Assembly (NCBI GenBank): GCA_003543115.1
Contig: DPJH01000001.1
Location: forward strand, 1 to 12,611
DNA from: Candidatus Moraniibacteriota bacterium
Lineage (GTDB): Bacteria; Patescibacteriota; Minisyncoccia; Moranbacterales; UBA2206
Direction of reading: 5' to 3'
Length of the DNA stretch: 12,611 nucleotides
Shown: positions 7,117 through 11,630 of the stretch, piece by piece
How the letters are laid out: each line of letters opens with the position of its first letter
Numbering within the stretch: the stretch's first letter is position 1
The notes under the pieces: model-generated
The model's input: the letters and a program-made list of their open reading frames with translations, nothing else
Databases searched by the model: none
What the model was told of the DNA's origin: nothing
Translations under genes and position numbers: made by a program

Positions 7117-7875
7117 ATGTTGTATTCTACAATACCTCCGATTCTAATAGTTCTAAGCCTTGCAGGAATAATAATTTTTTTCATGAAAAAAGCTCCTCAA
7201 ATCGCAAGCTTGAGTGATGAGGATGATTTGGAAAAAGAGAAAAAAGCTATGATGGCGAAAGTCACTTTCTGGGGGAAAATAAAATTTGCATTGAAAGGCA
7301 TCAATTGGGGCGGAGTAAAAAATATTTTTTTTGTTTTTTCCGAAAAATTGACTCGAAGAGCCAGAATAATTTTTTTACGCTTGGAAAGCAGATCGAAAAA
7401 TCTCAATGATTCGATTAGGAATAAAAAGAATAATCATATAAATAGGAATGCTGGAGATAAATTACATAACTCTCAAGATCTGGAAGATCCGATAATAGAA
7501 AGGGTGAATAGCTATGAACCGAAAAAGAAGTCATATTTATCTGAAATGAAAAATGCCCTGCATAGAGATAATGGCTCTAAGGCGAAAACAGATGATCTGG
7601 AGGAAAGAATAATAAAACCTATGGTAAGCGACAAGGTGGTTACTCCTAGCGGCAGATCGGAAATGAAAGATAGATTGGAGGATCTTCTGATTGAGAGAAT
7701 TGCTGCCAATCCAAAGGATGTCGAAGCTTATGAAAGATTGGGAGAATATTATATGGAAATCGATAGCTTGGGTGATGCCAAGGAATGTTTCAAACAAGTG
7801 CTGAAACTGGATCCTAAAAATAGAAATGTTAAATATAGGATGAGGGTTTTGGAAACTATGGCTCACAGATCATAA
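7117..7875 (+). CDS. Membrane-anchored TPR-repeat protein
   Basis: The 252-aa protein has a single N-terminal hydrophobic helix (about residues 5-23) and then a positively charged region, suggesting a cytoplasmic body tethered to the membrane. Residues 197-246 form a tetratricopeptide-type helical pair (NPKDVEAYERLGEYYMEI, then GDAKECFKQVLKLDPKNRNV), a protein-protein binding fold. Between them a short motif recurs three times: LEDPIIERV (122-130), LEERIIKPM (161-169) and LEDLLIERI (187-195), with SEMK before the second and third copies. Proteins with this N-terminus and a C-terminal TPR are common in CPR genomes, to my recollection, but their function is unknown. It is last in the rpsB operon, 3 bases after ricT. 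No terminator follows; the next transcript has its own promoter. Confidence 0.75.
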   Translation: MLYSTIPPILIVLSLAGIIIFFMKKAPQIASLSDEDDLEKEKKAMMAKVTFWGKIKFALKGINWGGVKNIFFVFSEKLTRRARIIFLRLESRSKNLNDSIRNKKNNHINRNAGDKLHNSQDLEDPIIERVNSYEPKKKSYLSEMKNALHRDNGSKAKTDDLEERIIKPMVSDKVVTPSGRSEMKDRLEDLLIERIAANPKDVEAYERLGEYYMEIDSLGDAKECFKQVLKLDPKNRNVKYRMRVLETMAHRS

Positions 7876-7917
7876 TATGGATTTTTTGCTGGAACTCTGA
7901 TATCATATGAGAAAAGG

Positions 7918-7945
7918 TTGATTGTTTTGTAAAGACAGGTATAAT
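7918..7945 (+). promoter_or_regulatory. tRNA cluster promoter
   Basis: TTGATT (7918-7923), a 16-base spacer and a perfect TATAAT (7940-7945), with the expected start about 22 bases before tRNA-Thr. Confidence 0.7.
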
Positions 7946-7974
7946 AGAAAAGCGAGAAAATTTGAAATAAATAA

Positions 7975-8046
7975 GCCGAAGTAGCTCAATGGCAGAGCAA
8001 CTGTTTTGTAAACAGTAGGTTATCGGTTCAACTCCGTTCTTCGGCT
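7975..8046 (+). tRNA. trnT: tRNA-Thr (UGU)
   Basis: A full cloverleaf: acceptor GCCGAAG/CTTCGGC, D-stem GCTC/GAGC, anticodon stem ACTGT/ACAGT with loop TTTGTAA (anticodon TGT at 8007-8009), and T-loop TTCAACT. The T-stem (ATCGG/CCGTT) has one T-T mismatch. Discriminator T; CCA is not encoded. Confidence 0.96.
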
Positions 8047-8103
8047 CATAGTTTTATTTTAAAAAATTTATAATTTTTTTAATTTAAAATTATTTTTGTG
8101 TAT

Positions 8104-8186
8104 GGGCAGATGGTAGAGTGGTCAATTACAACAGACTGTAAATCTGTCGGCTTCGGCCTACGGGGGTTCGACTCCCTCTCTGCCCA
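8104..8186 (+). tRNA. trnY: tRNA-Tyr (GUA)
   Basis: Acceptor GGGCAGA/TCTGCCC, anticodon stem ACAGA/TCTGT with loop CTGTAAA (anticodon GTA at 8138-8140), a long class II variable arm (GTCGGCTTCGGCCTAC region) and T-arm GGGGG-TTCGACT-CCCTC. Discriminator A at 8186; CCA is not encoded. The gap to the previous tRNA is AT-only and holds no clear signal. Confidence 0.96.
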
Positions 8187-8239
8187 CCGCGTAGTTCATT
8201 AAAAATTATTAGTAGAGTTATGTTATGAACAGGACTTGG

Positions 8240-8268
8240 TTGACCAGAATCTATTTTTGGCTTATTGT
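8240..8268 (+). promoter_or_regulatory. Possible endonuclease promoter (leaderless start)
   Basis: TTGACC (8240-8245), 17 bases, then TATTGT (8263-8268). Transcription would start near 8275, at one of the two candidate ATGs, implying a leaderless mRNA. The -10 is a poor match. Confidence 0.3.
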
Positions 8269-8865
8269 ATGGATATGAGTATAGAAAAAGAAAAATTGCT
8301 AAAATATTATTTTAAGGAGAACAAGTCGGTTTCTGATATTGCTAAAATTTTAGGGAAAAGTGAGAATGGAATTAATTATTGGATGAAAAAATATGAAATC
8401 AAAAAGAGAACCATAGGAGAGGCTATCTATTTGAAGAATAATCCTTACGGAGATCCTTTTAGAATTAAACTCCCTAATAATTTGTACCTAGCTGAGTTAA
8501 AGGGGTTTGGATTGGGTCTATATTGGGGTGAAGGGAATAAAAAAAATAAAAATTCTATTAAGCTTGCTAATACCGATGCAGGATTGATTAACAAGTTTAT
8601 TGAATTTTTAATAAAAATTTTAGGAGTTGATAAAAAAGATATAAAATTTTCTTTGCAAGTTTTCAATGATGTCGATCCAGAGAAGGCCAGATCATATTGG
8701 ATCAATAAATTGAATATCAAGGCAGGTCAATTTTATAAGACTGTCACGGTGACTAAGTCCAATAGACTTGGAACATGTAAGGAAAAAAATAAATACGGGG
8801 TAATTAATATTTATTATCACAATACCAAACTAAAAAATATTTTGATTGATATGCTGCCGTTGTAG
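8269..8865 (+). CDS. LAGLIDADG-like homing endonuclease with N-terminal HTH
   Basis: This 198-aa protein carries a helix-turn-helix near residues 20-46 (SVSDIAKILGKSENGINYWM) and a single LAGLIDADG-type helix (GFGLGLYWGEG, 79-89), whose acidic end would hold a catalytic metal ligand. The IKLANTDAGLINKFIEFL that follows resembles the fold after the motif in this family. One motif per chain implies a homodimer that cuts a near-palindromic site. The gene is free-standing between tRNA-Tyr and an intron-split tRNA-Thr, and its TAG stop (8863-8865) lies inside the tRNA 5' exon, a 10-base overlap. Starts at ATG 8275 or TTG 8236 are also possible. WhiA-like regulators share LAGLIDADG plus HTH parts, but in the reverse order and at a larger size. 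The endonuclease role is inferred from motif and location. Confidence 0.68.
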   Translation: MDMSIEKEKLLKYYFKENKSVSDIAKILGKSENGINYWMKKYEIKKRTIGEAIYLKNNPYGDPFRIKLPNNLYLAELKGFGLGLYWGEGNKKNKNSIKLANTDAGLINKFIEFLIKILGVDKKDIKFSLQVFNDVDPEKARSYWINKLNIKAGQFYKTVTVTKSNRLGTCKEKNKYGVINIYYHNTKLKNILIDMLPL

Positions 8866-9129
8866 CTCAGTTGGTAGAGCACATCCTTGGTAAAATTAAC
8901 TGCCCATCACATGGGAAACTGAGTGATGAATCCCGAATAACGGTTAAAGGCCTGATATGAGGCTCAGACCGTGGCGTTGTCAAGACGCCCGAACGACTGA
9001 CAAGGGGAGCTAAGTCCAAATGGATATGCTTGATATACAGTCTAATCCTCTACAATACATAGCATACGGAAATAAAAATAGAGGTACAAATGAGGGATGA
9101 GGTCACCAGTTCGATTCTGGTCAACGGCT
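8856..9129 (+). tRNA. trnT: tRNA-Thr (GGU), interrupted by a group I intron
   Basis: The exons are 8856-8891 and 9093-9129, 73 nt when joined. The acceptor is GCCGTTG/CAACGGC, D-stem GCTC/GAGC, anticodon stem CATCC (8882-8886) with GGATG (9095-9099), and T-stem ACCAG/CTGGT around TTCGATT. The mature anticodon loop reads TTGGTAG, with anticodon GGT at 8889-8891. The insertion lies directly after the third anticodon base (T36). Discriminator T; CCA is not encoded. Without splicing, no functional Thr(GGU) tRNA can form from this locus. The tRNA-Thr(UGU) at 7975 may partly cover the codons by wobble. Confidence 0.92.
8892..9092 (+). mobile_element. Group I self-splicing intron in tRNA-Thr
   Basis: The 201-nt insert has the hallmarks of a small group I intron. 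P1 pairs GGT|A (8889-8892) with TGCC (8901-8904), putting a T-G wobble at the 5' splice site. The insert ends in G (9092). P4 can form from GGGA (8913-8916) and TCCC (8931-8934), in a P/Q-like context. A P6-type hairpin pairs ACGGT (8940) with ACCGT (8968), with GCCT/AGGC inside. P7 pairs GACTG (8995-8999) with CAGTC (9038-9042), the latter in a GATATACAGTCTA context close to the S element. P9 pairs CCTCTA (9047-9052) with TAGAGG (9079-9084). I could not place P3 with confidence. There is no internal ORF. Confidence 0.88.
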
Positions 9130-9168
9130 CAAGTAATTTGTGATAAATAAGATAATTTATATAATATT

Positions 9169-9330
9169 ATGGCAAAAAGTAAGGACACTCTAGCGAAAAT
9201 GAAATGCGAGGTTTGTAAGACCGTCAACTATTTCACCACTAGAAACAAGAAAAAACTGAAGGAAAAATTGGAAATGAAAAAACATTGTCCGAAATGCAAG
9301 GTGCACACATTGCACAAGGAAGCAAAATAA
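9169..9330 (+). CDS. rpmG: 50S ribosomal protein L33
   Basis: A 53-aa zinc-ribbon ribosomal protein of the large subunit. C13-x-x-C16 (MKCEVCKTVNYFTTRNKK) and C40-x-x-C43 (KHCPKCKVHTLHKEAK) are the four zinc ligands of the C+ form. It begins 39 bases after tRNA-Thr and precedes tRNA-Trp, the order seen in many bacteria where rpmG and trnW sit upstream of secE-nusG. The L33 family length is 49-55. A TATAAT at 9160-9165 is too close to the ATG to be its promoter, so it probably reads through from the tRNA transcript. No Shine-Dalgarno is visible. Confidence 0.94.
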   Translation: MAKSKDTLAKMKCEVCKTVNYFTTRNKKKLKEKLEMKKHCPKCKVHTLHKEAK

Positions 9331-9507
9331 TATTTTTGGCGGGCTGTCTTTGGGCGTCCCGCTTGTTATTTTTACCTGAATGTACTCCGCCGTCGCTCAT
9401 CTCAGCGGGCCTTGCCTGTCGTAGTTGAGCTATGGCGAGATAAATTCTCAATCGCGAACTGTGTGTTGCGGGCCTGCCCGCCGGAGTTCGCCTTGAGGCG
9501 AACGTAG
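9331..9507. other. Intergenic spacer with GC-rich hairpins
   Basis: No protein gene is supported. The spacer between rpmG and tRNA-Trp holds several short inverted repeats: GCGGG/CCCGC near 9340-9354, CCGC/GCGG near 9388-9409, and the long palindrome described separately. It is GC-richer than the coding DNA around it. A minus-strand reading frame covers this region and the tRNA but looks accidental. Confidence 0.6.
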
Positions 9508-9512
9508 GCGGG
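9477..9512 (+). repeat. Long GC-rich palindrome overlapping tRNA-Trp
   Basis: CCCGCC (9477) pairs with GGCGGG (9507), and GTTCGCC (9486) with GGCGAAC (9497), 13 bp in all around a TTGA loop with a GGA/GTA internal loop. The last five bases are also the 5' end of tRNA-Trp. Confidence 0.85.
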
Positions 9513-9578
9513 TGTAGTTTAGTGGTAGAACGAGGGTCTCCAAAACCCTTGGCGGGAGTTCGATTCTCTCCACCCGTG
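9508..9578 (+). tRNA. trnW: tRNA-Trp (CCA)
   Basis: Acceptor GCGGGTG/CACCCGT (one G-T), D-stem GTTT/GAAC, anticodon stem AGGGT/ACCCT with loop CTCCAAA (anticodon CCA at 9540-9542), and T-arm GGGAG-TTCGATT-CTCTC. Discriminator G, as expected for Trp. The terminal CCA is not encoded. secE and nusG, its usual followers, are absent from this window. Confidence 0.96.
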
Positions 9579-9586
9579 CAAAATAA

Positions 9587-9615
9587 AAAAAGAGGCTTTA
9601 AATAGCCTCTTTTTT
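9587..9615. terminator. Terminator of the tRNA-rpmG-tRNA-Trp unit
   Basis: AGAGGCT (9591-9597) pairs with AGCCTCT (9604-9610), followed by Ts and preceded by As. Confidence 0.9.
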
Positions 9616-9656
9616 GGTGGTGGAGAATGCATCTTCGAACTTTTTCGAACAAGTGC

Positions 9657-9685
9657 TTGACAAATTTTTTTACATATGCTATACT
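9657..9685 (+). promoter_or_regulatory. Consensus promoter of the structured RNA
   Basis: A perfect TTGACA (9657-9662), a 17-base spacer and TATACT (9680-9685), one of the two best promoters in the window. An 8-bp inverted repeat (CTATACTA 9679-9686, TAGTATAG 9693-9700) covers the -10 and the expected start near 9692, so an operator or a 5' stem is possible. Confidence 0.88.
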
Positions 9686-9691
9686 ATATTT

Positions 9692-9984
9692 TTAGTATAG
9701 TAAAGTTCATTAAAGTTACCTGAACGAAACACAGAAAAATGTTGCGCTAGTCGAGGAGACAATGTGATAGGCTCCGAAGAGAGTACTAGGGGACTGTATT
9801 GTCGCGGAAATAGCCCCCGCACTATGGCCGAATGCCCCCAACGTAAATGTGTTTCGTGTCCTTCAGTGGAGGTCGTTTTTGACTGAAGAAGCTAAGAGGG
9901 AATAAACCGGCATCCCAAAAAAGTCAGGATAAGGGTTGTCAGCAGTGGTGGGTTCTTTCGTTTTATGAGAGAACCCACTTTTTA
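9692..9984 (+). ncRNA. Stand-alone structured RNA, family not recognised
   Basis: About 290 nt lie between a consensus promoter and a strong terminator with no credible protein gene. Pairings seen: GTTCA/TGAAC near the 5' end; ACGAAACAC (9724-9732) with GTGTTTCGT (9849-9857), a perfect 9-bp stem; GTTG (9741) with CAAC (9839) inside it; GCGG (9804) with CCGC (9817); and CTTCAGT (9861) with ACTGAAG (9882). CTAGT (9747)/ACTAG (9785) and GACAAT (9758)/ATTGTC (9798) cross each other, so a pseudoknot or a switch is possible. It is richer in G+C than its flanks. I found no tRNA-like end or tag (tmRNA), no GAGGAAAGUC block (RNase P) and no GGAAGCAGC loop (SRP). A divergent 6S-like RNA or other housekeeping RNA is not excluded. 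Confidence 0.7.
9948..9984 (+). terminator. Terminator of the structured RNA
   Basis: GTGGGTTCT (9948-9956) pairs perfectly with AGAACCCAC (9970-9978), and five Ts follow. Confidence 0.93.
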
Positions 9985-10077
9985 TTTGCCCATCAAAGCT
10001 ATCGCACGCTCTAATTTCACCCCAACTCTATCCCAATTTTCAATAGTATTTGTCCGAAGTGCGTGACCTAGCCAGTG
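9982..10077 (-). pseudogene. Gene-end remnant, copy A
   Basis: The minus strand reads 31 codons ending in a stop at 9982-9984, with HALRTNTIENWDRVGVKLERA as its recognisable part, but it is preceded in frame by a stop and has no start. A diverged copy lies at 12425-12500. It looks like the surviving C-terminus of a lost gene, which I cannot name. Its stop codon overlaps the T-run of the structured-RNA terminator. Confidence 0.5.
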
Positions 10078-10123
10078 CTATTAAAAAATTATCAAAAATG
10101 AGGCTTATTTAAGCCTCATTTTT
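10004..10123. repeat. Intergenic repeat unit, copy A (remnant plus terminator)
   Basis: GCACGCTCTAATTTCACC at 10004 and the following 50 or so bases resemble 12441 onward, and both units end in a similar terminator hairpin (AATGAGGCTT here, AATAAGGCT there). Confidence 0.6.
10094..10123. terminator. Bidirectional terminator
   Basis: AAAAATGAGGCTT pairs perfectly with AAGCCTCATTTTT around ATTT. The plus-strand gene it serves is unclear, because no gene lies directly before it on that strand. Confidence 0.85.
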
Positions 10124-10191
10124 GGTTCTAACTGCATATATGAATTTATGCTATTATTCATTTGTAACATTGATGTTTGAAAAAAAATAGG

Positions 10192-10209
10192 GCGTCAGTA
10201 ATATGACGC
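10192..10209. promoter_or_regulatory. Inverted repeat upstream of the Nudix promoter
   Basis: GCGTCA (10192-10197) and TGACGC (10204-10209) form a perfect 6-bp dyad ending one base before the -35. It has no T-run, so an operator is more likely than a terminator. Confidence 0.35.
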
Positions 10210-10210
10210 T

Positions 10211-10238
10211 TTGCAAGATTAAAATAATATTGTATTAT
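10211..10238 (+). promoter_or_regulatory. Nudix gene promoter
   Basis: TTGCAA (10211-10216), 16 bases, TATTAT (10233-10238). Transcription would start within a few bases of the ATG at 10249, so the mRNA may be nearly leaderless. Confidence 0.5.
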
Positions 10239-10248
10239 TAAATGTCTT

Positions 10249-10665
10249 ATGAAAAACAGAGTTAGAGCAATAATTATGAAGGATGGCGCCCTTTTGACAA
10301 TGAAAAGGGTGAAATCAAATGAAACCTATTGGGTTTTTCCGGGTGGGGGTGTTGAGAATGGAAAGGATAATTTAGAAGCAATGAGCAGGGAATGCAAGGA
10401 AGAGCTTGGAGTCGATGTTGAAGTTTTGGAATTAATGTTTGAAAACTCTTTTGTTCGCAAAGAAGATGGGGGGCAAAGAGAATATTTTTATAAATGCAAT
10501 ATTGTTGGTGGCAAGTTGGGAACTGGTGATGGTCCTGAATATCAGGAAAATTCTGGATATGAAGGTACGCATGAATTGGAATGGATAAAAATTGGTGAGT
10601 TGAAAAATTTTGACATAAGACCCGCAAAAATTAAGAGTGGTTTATTGGATTTGTATGTAGTATAG
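10249..10665 (+). CDS. Nudix hydrolase
   Basis: Nudix enzymes hydrolyse nucleoside diphosphates linked to another group, often cleaning damaged nucleotides. The 138-aa length is typical for a single domain. The Nudix box runs from G33 to V55 and includes the metal-binding R47-E48-x-x-E51-E52-x-G54. The glutamate normally at the seventh box position is K39 (GK in place of GE). That is a real departure, although the catalytic REXXEE core is intact. Upstream, RAIIMKDGALLTMKR and TYWVFPGGG match the usual strands before the box. Substrate is not predictable. It sits between terminators as a single gene; a nucleotide-cleaning relative (Ham1-like) follows on the same strand. Confidence 0.88.
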   Translation: MKNRVRAIIMKDGALLTMKRVKSNETYWVFPGGGVENGKDNLEAMSRECKEELGVDVEVLELMFENSFVRKEDGGQREYFYKCNIVGGKLGTGDGPEYQENSGYEGTHELEWIKIGELKNFDIRPAKIKSGLLDLYVV

Positions 10666-10671
10666 AGTTGA

Positions 10672-10698
10672 AAAGAGGCTTTTAAAAGCTTCTTTTTT
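10672..10698 (+). terminator. Terminator after the Nudix gene
   Basis: AAGAGGCTTTT pairs with AAAAGCTTCTT (one mispair), followed by Ts. Confidence 0.8.
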
Positions 10699-10741
10699 AA
10701 TTTTGATATATCGATAAAAAGTACAATATTAAAACTTTTTG

Positions 10742-10750
10742 TGATAGAAT
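10742..10750 (+). promoter_or_regulatory. Extended -10 promoter of the Ham1-like gene
   Basis: TGATAGAAT: TG at 10742-10743, then TAGAAT at 10745-10750. It is one base away from the elements at 35 and 11615. The leader would be about 27 nt, without a Shine-Dalgarno. Confidence 0.5.
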
Positions 10751-10783
10751 CTATATAAAGAATCAAATTAAAAAATATAAGAA

Positions 10784-11404
10784 ATGAAAGTCCTAATTGC
10801 ATCTCATAACCCGGGGAAAATTAACCGATTTAAAAATCTTCTAAGAAATATTGAAGGCATAGAGATCATCTCCCTTAATGATATTGGAATCACTGATGAT
10901 ATTAGTGAGCCATTTTTGATATCCAAAGAGAATGCAGTGCACAAAGCGAAAGAGTATGGAAAAATATCGGGATTAATCGTGATTGCCATTGATGATTCCG
11001 CAAAGACAAATTTTCTGCCAGACAATGAACAACCAGGCGTATTTCTAAAAAGATTCTCAAGGGATAAAAGTGAATTGGATGATAAGCAGATAGTTGAGAC
11101 CTGGAAAGAAATTTTCAAAAAATATCCGCAAGGAAATAAACAAATTATTTGGGATTCTTCGATTGCTTACTATAATCCGAAAAATGATTCCATTGGAATA
11201 ACGAGAAATGAAAAAGTTTCGTATGTTGTAGACTTTTCTCCGATTATTCCACCTGGATATCCAATGGGAAGCTTTCTTAGTCCAGAGCCGAATGGCAAGC
11301 AATATAGCGAACTTACTGAAGAGAGAAAACGAAACTATGACGAGCAAACTTTTTCTGAGTTTATAGAAAATTTTAAGAGTTGGTTAGCATCAGAGACGTT
11401 TTAA
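10784..11404 (+). CDS. Ham1/RdgB-like NTP pyrophosphatase, divergent
   Basis: The family hydrolyses non-canonical purine triphosphates (ITP, XTP) to monophosphates. The 206 aa are near the family's 190-200. SHNPGKINRFKNLL (7-20) matches the N-terminal SxNxxK motif, ENAVHKAKEYG (49-59) the next helix, AIDDSAK (68-74) the acidic metal site, and PGVFLKRF (84-91) the PGVYSARY equivalent. Departures: R15 occupies the position of the usual glutamate after the N-terminal lysine, and I do not see the C-terminal SHR motif. It may therefore have a changed substrate or reduced activity. It follows the Nudix gene, but with its own promoter. Confidence 0.72.
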   Translation: MKVLIASHNPGKINRFKNLLRNIEGIEIISLNDIGITDDISEPFLISKENAVHKAKEYGKISGLIVIAIDDSAKTNFLPDNEQPGVFLKRFSRDKSELDDKQIVETWKEIFKKYPQGNKQIIWDSSIAYYNPKNDSIGITRNEKVSYVVDFSPIIPPGYPMGSFLSPEPNGKQYSELTEERKRNYDEQTFSEFIENFKSWLASETF

Positions 11405-11507
11405 CTAAATCTGACGCCGAAGCAGAAAGCATATAGTGAGCGGCACTGTGGGATAACTAGATTTTCATATCAGGAATGTATGCAACTCATTTCTTTTGGC
11501 AAAAATA

Positions 11508-11548
11508 GTTCTAACCTGCCTGCCGGTAGGCAGGCGTCCCTGAACTAT
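11508..11548. repeat. GC-rich palindromic hairpin
   Basis: A 7-bp GC stem (GCCTGCC/GGCAGGC) sits inside a 6-bp TAGTTC/GAACTA stem. It resembles the palindromes at 9477-9512 and 4632-4644 in style, though not in exact sequence. Confidence 0.65.
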
Positions 11549-11614
11549 GGCGTGCACTCTAATCATAACTTATTTAGGTTCTGTTTTTGTATGGAGAAAT
11601 CCACCTTCGAACTG

Positions 11615-11623
11615 TGATATAAT
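11615..11623 (+). promoter_or_regulatory. Extended -10 promoter of the last gene
   Basis: TGATATAAT is identical to the element at 35-43. The expected start falls at about the ATG (11631), implying a leaderless or nearly leaderless mRNA. Confidence 0.6.
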
Positions 11624-11630
11624 AAAAAAC

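Larger units (their letters stand above)
11405..11630. other. Spacer with a GC-rich palindrome
   Basis: No gene is supported here. A hairpin at 11508-11548 pairs TAGTTC with GAACTA outside and GCCTGCC with GGCAGGC inside around GGTA; it may end transcription from upstream, although no T-run follows. The last 40 bases carry the promoter of the next gene. Confidence 0.55.

Noticed and set aside
8225..8278. A 17-codon frame (MNRTWLTRIYFW...) upstream of the endonuclease
   Set aside because: It is short, has no Shine-Dalgarno and overlaps the proposed promoter.
9239..9652. A 137-codon minus-strand frame across rpmG, the spacer and tRNA-Trp
   Set aside because: It is antisense to L33 and runs through a tRNA, a terminator and palindromes. 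The GGENRTP-like text is a common artefact of translating tRNA genes.
9826..9886. A 20-codon cysteine-containing frame (MAECPQRKCVSC...) inside the structured RNA
   Set aside because: It has no ribosome binding site, lies within strong stems and is short enough for chance.
9692..9984. Assignment of the structured RNA as tmRNA, RNase P or SRP RNA
   Set aside because: I found no tRNA-like 3' domain or tag frame, no GAGGAAAGUC/ACAGAA core in the right order and no SRP apical loop.
11547..11630. A 28-residue upstream extension of the last gene
   Set aside because: It would translate through the perfect extended -10 box and a palindrome arm. The family-like N-terminus begins at 11631.
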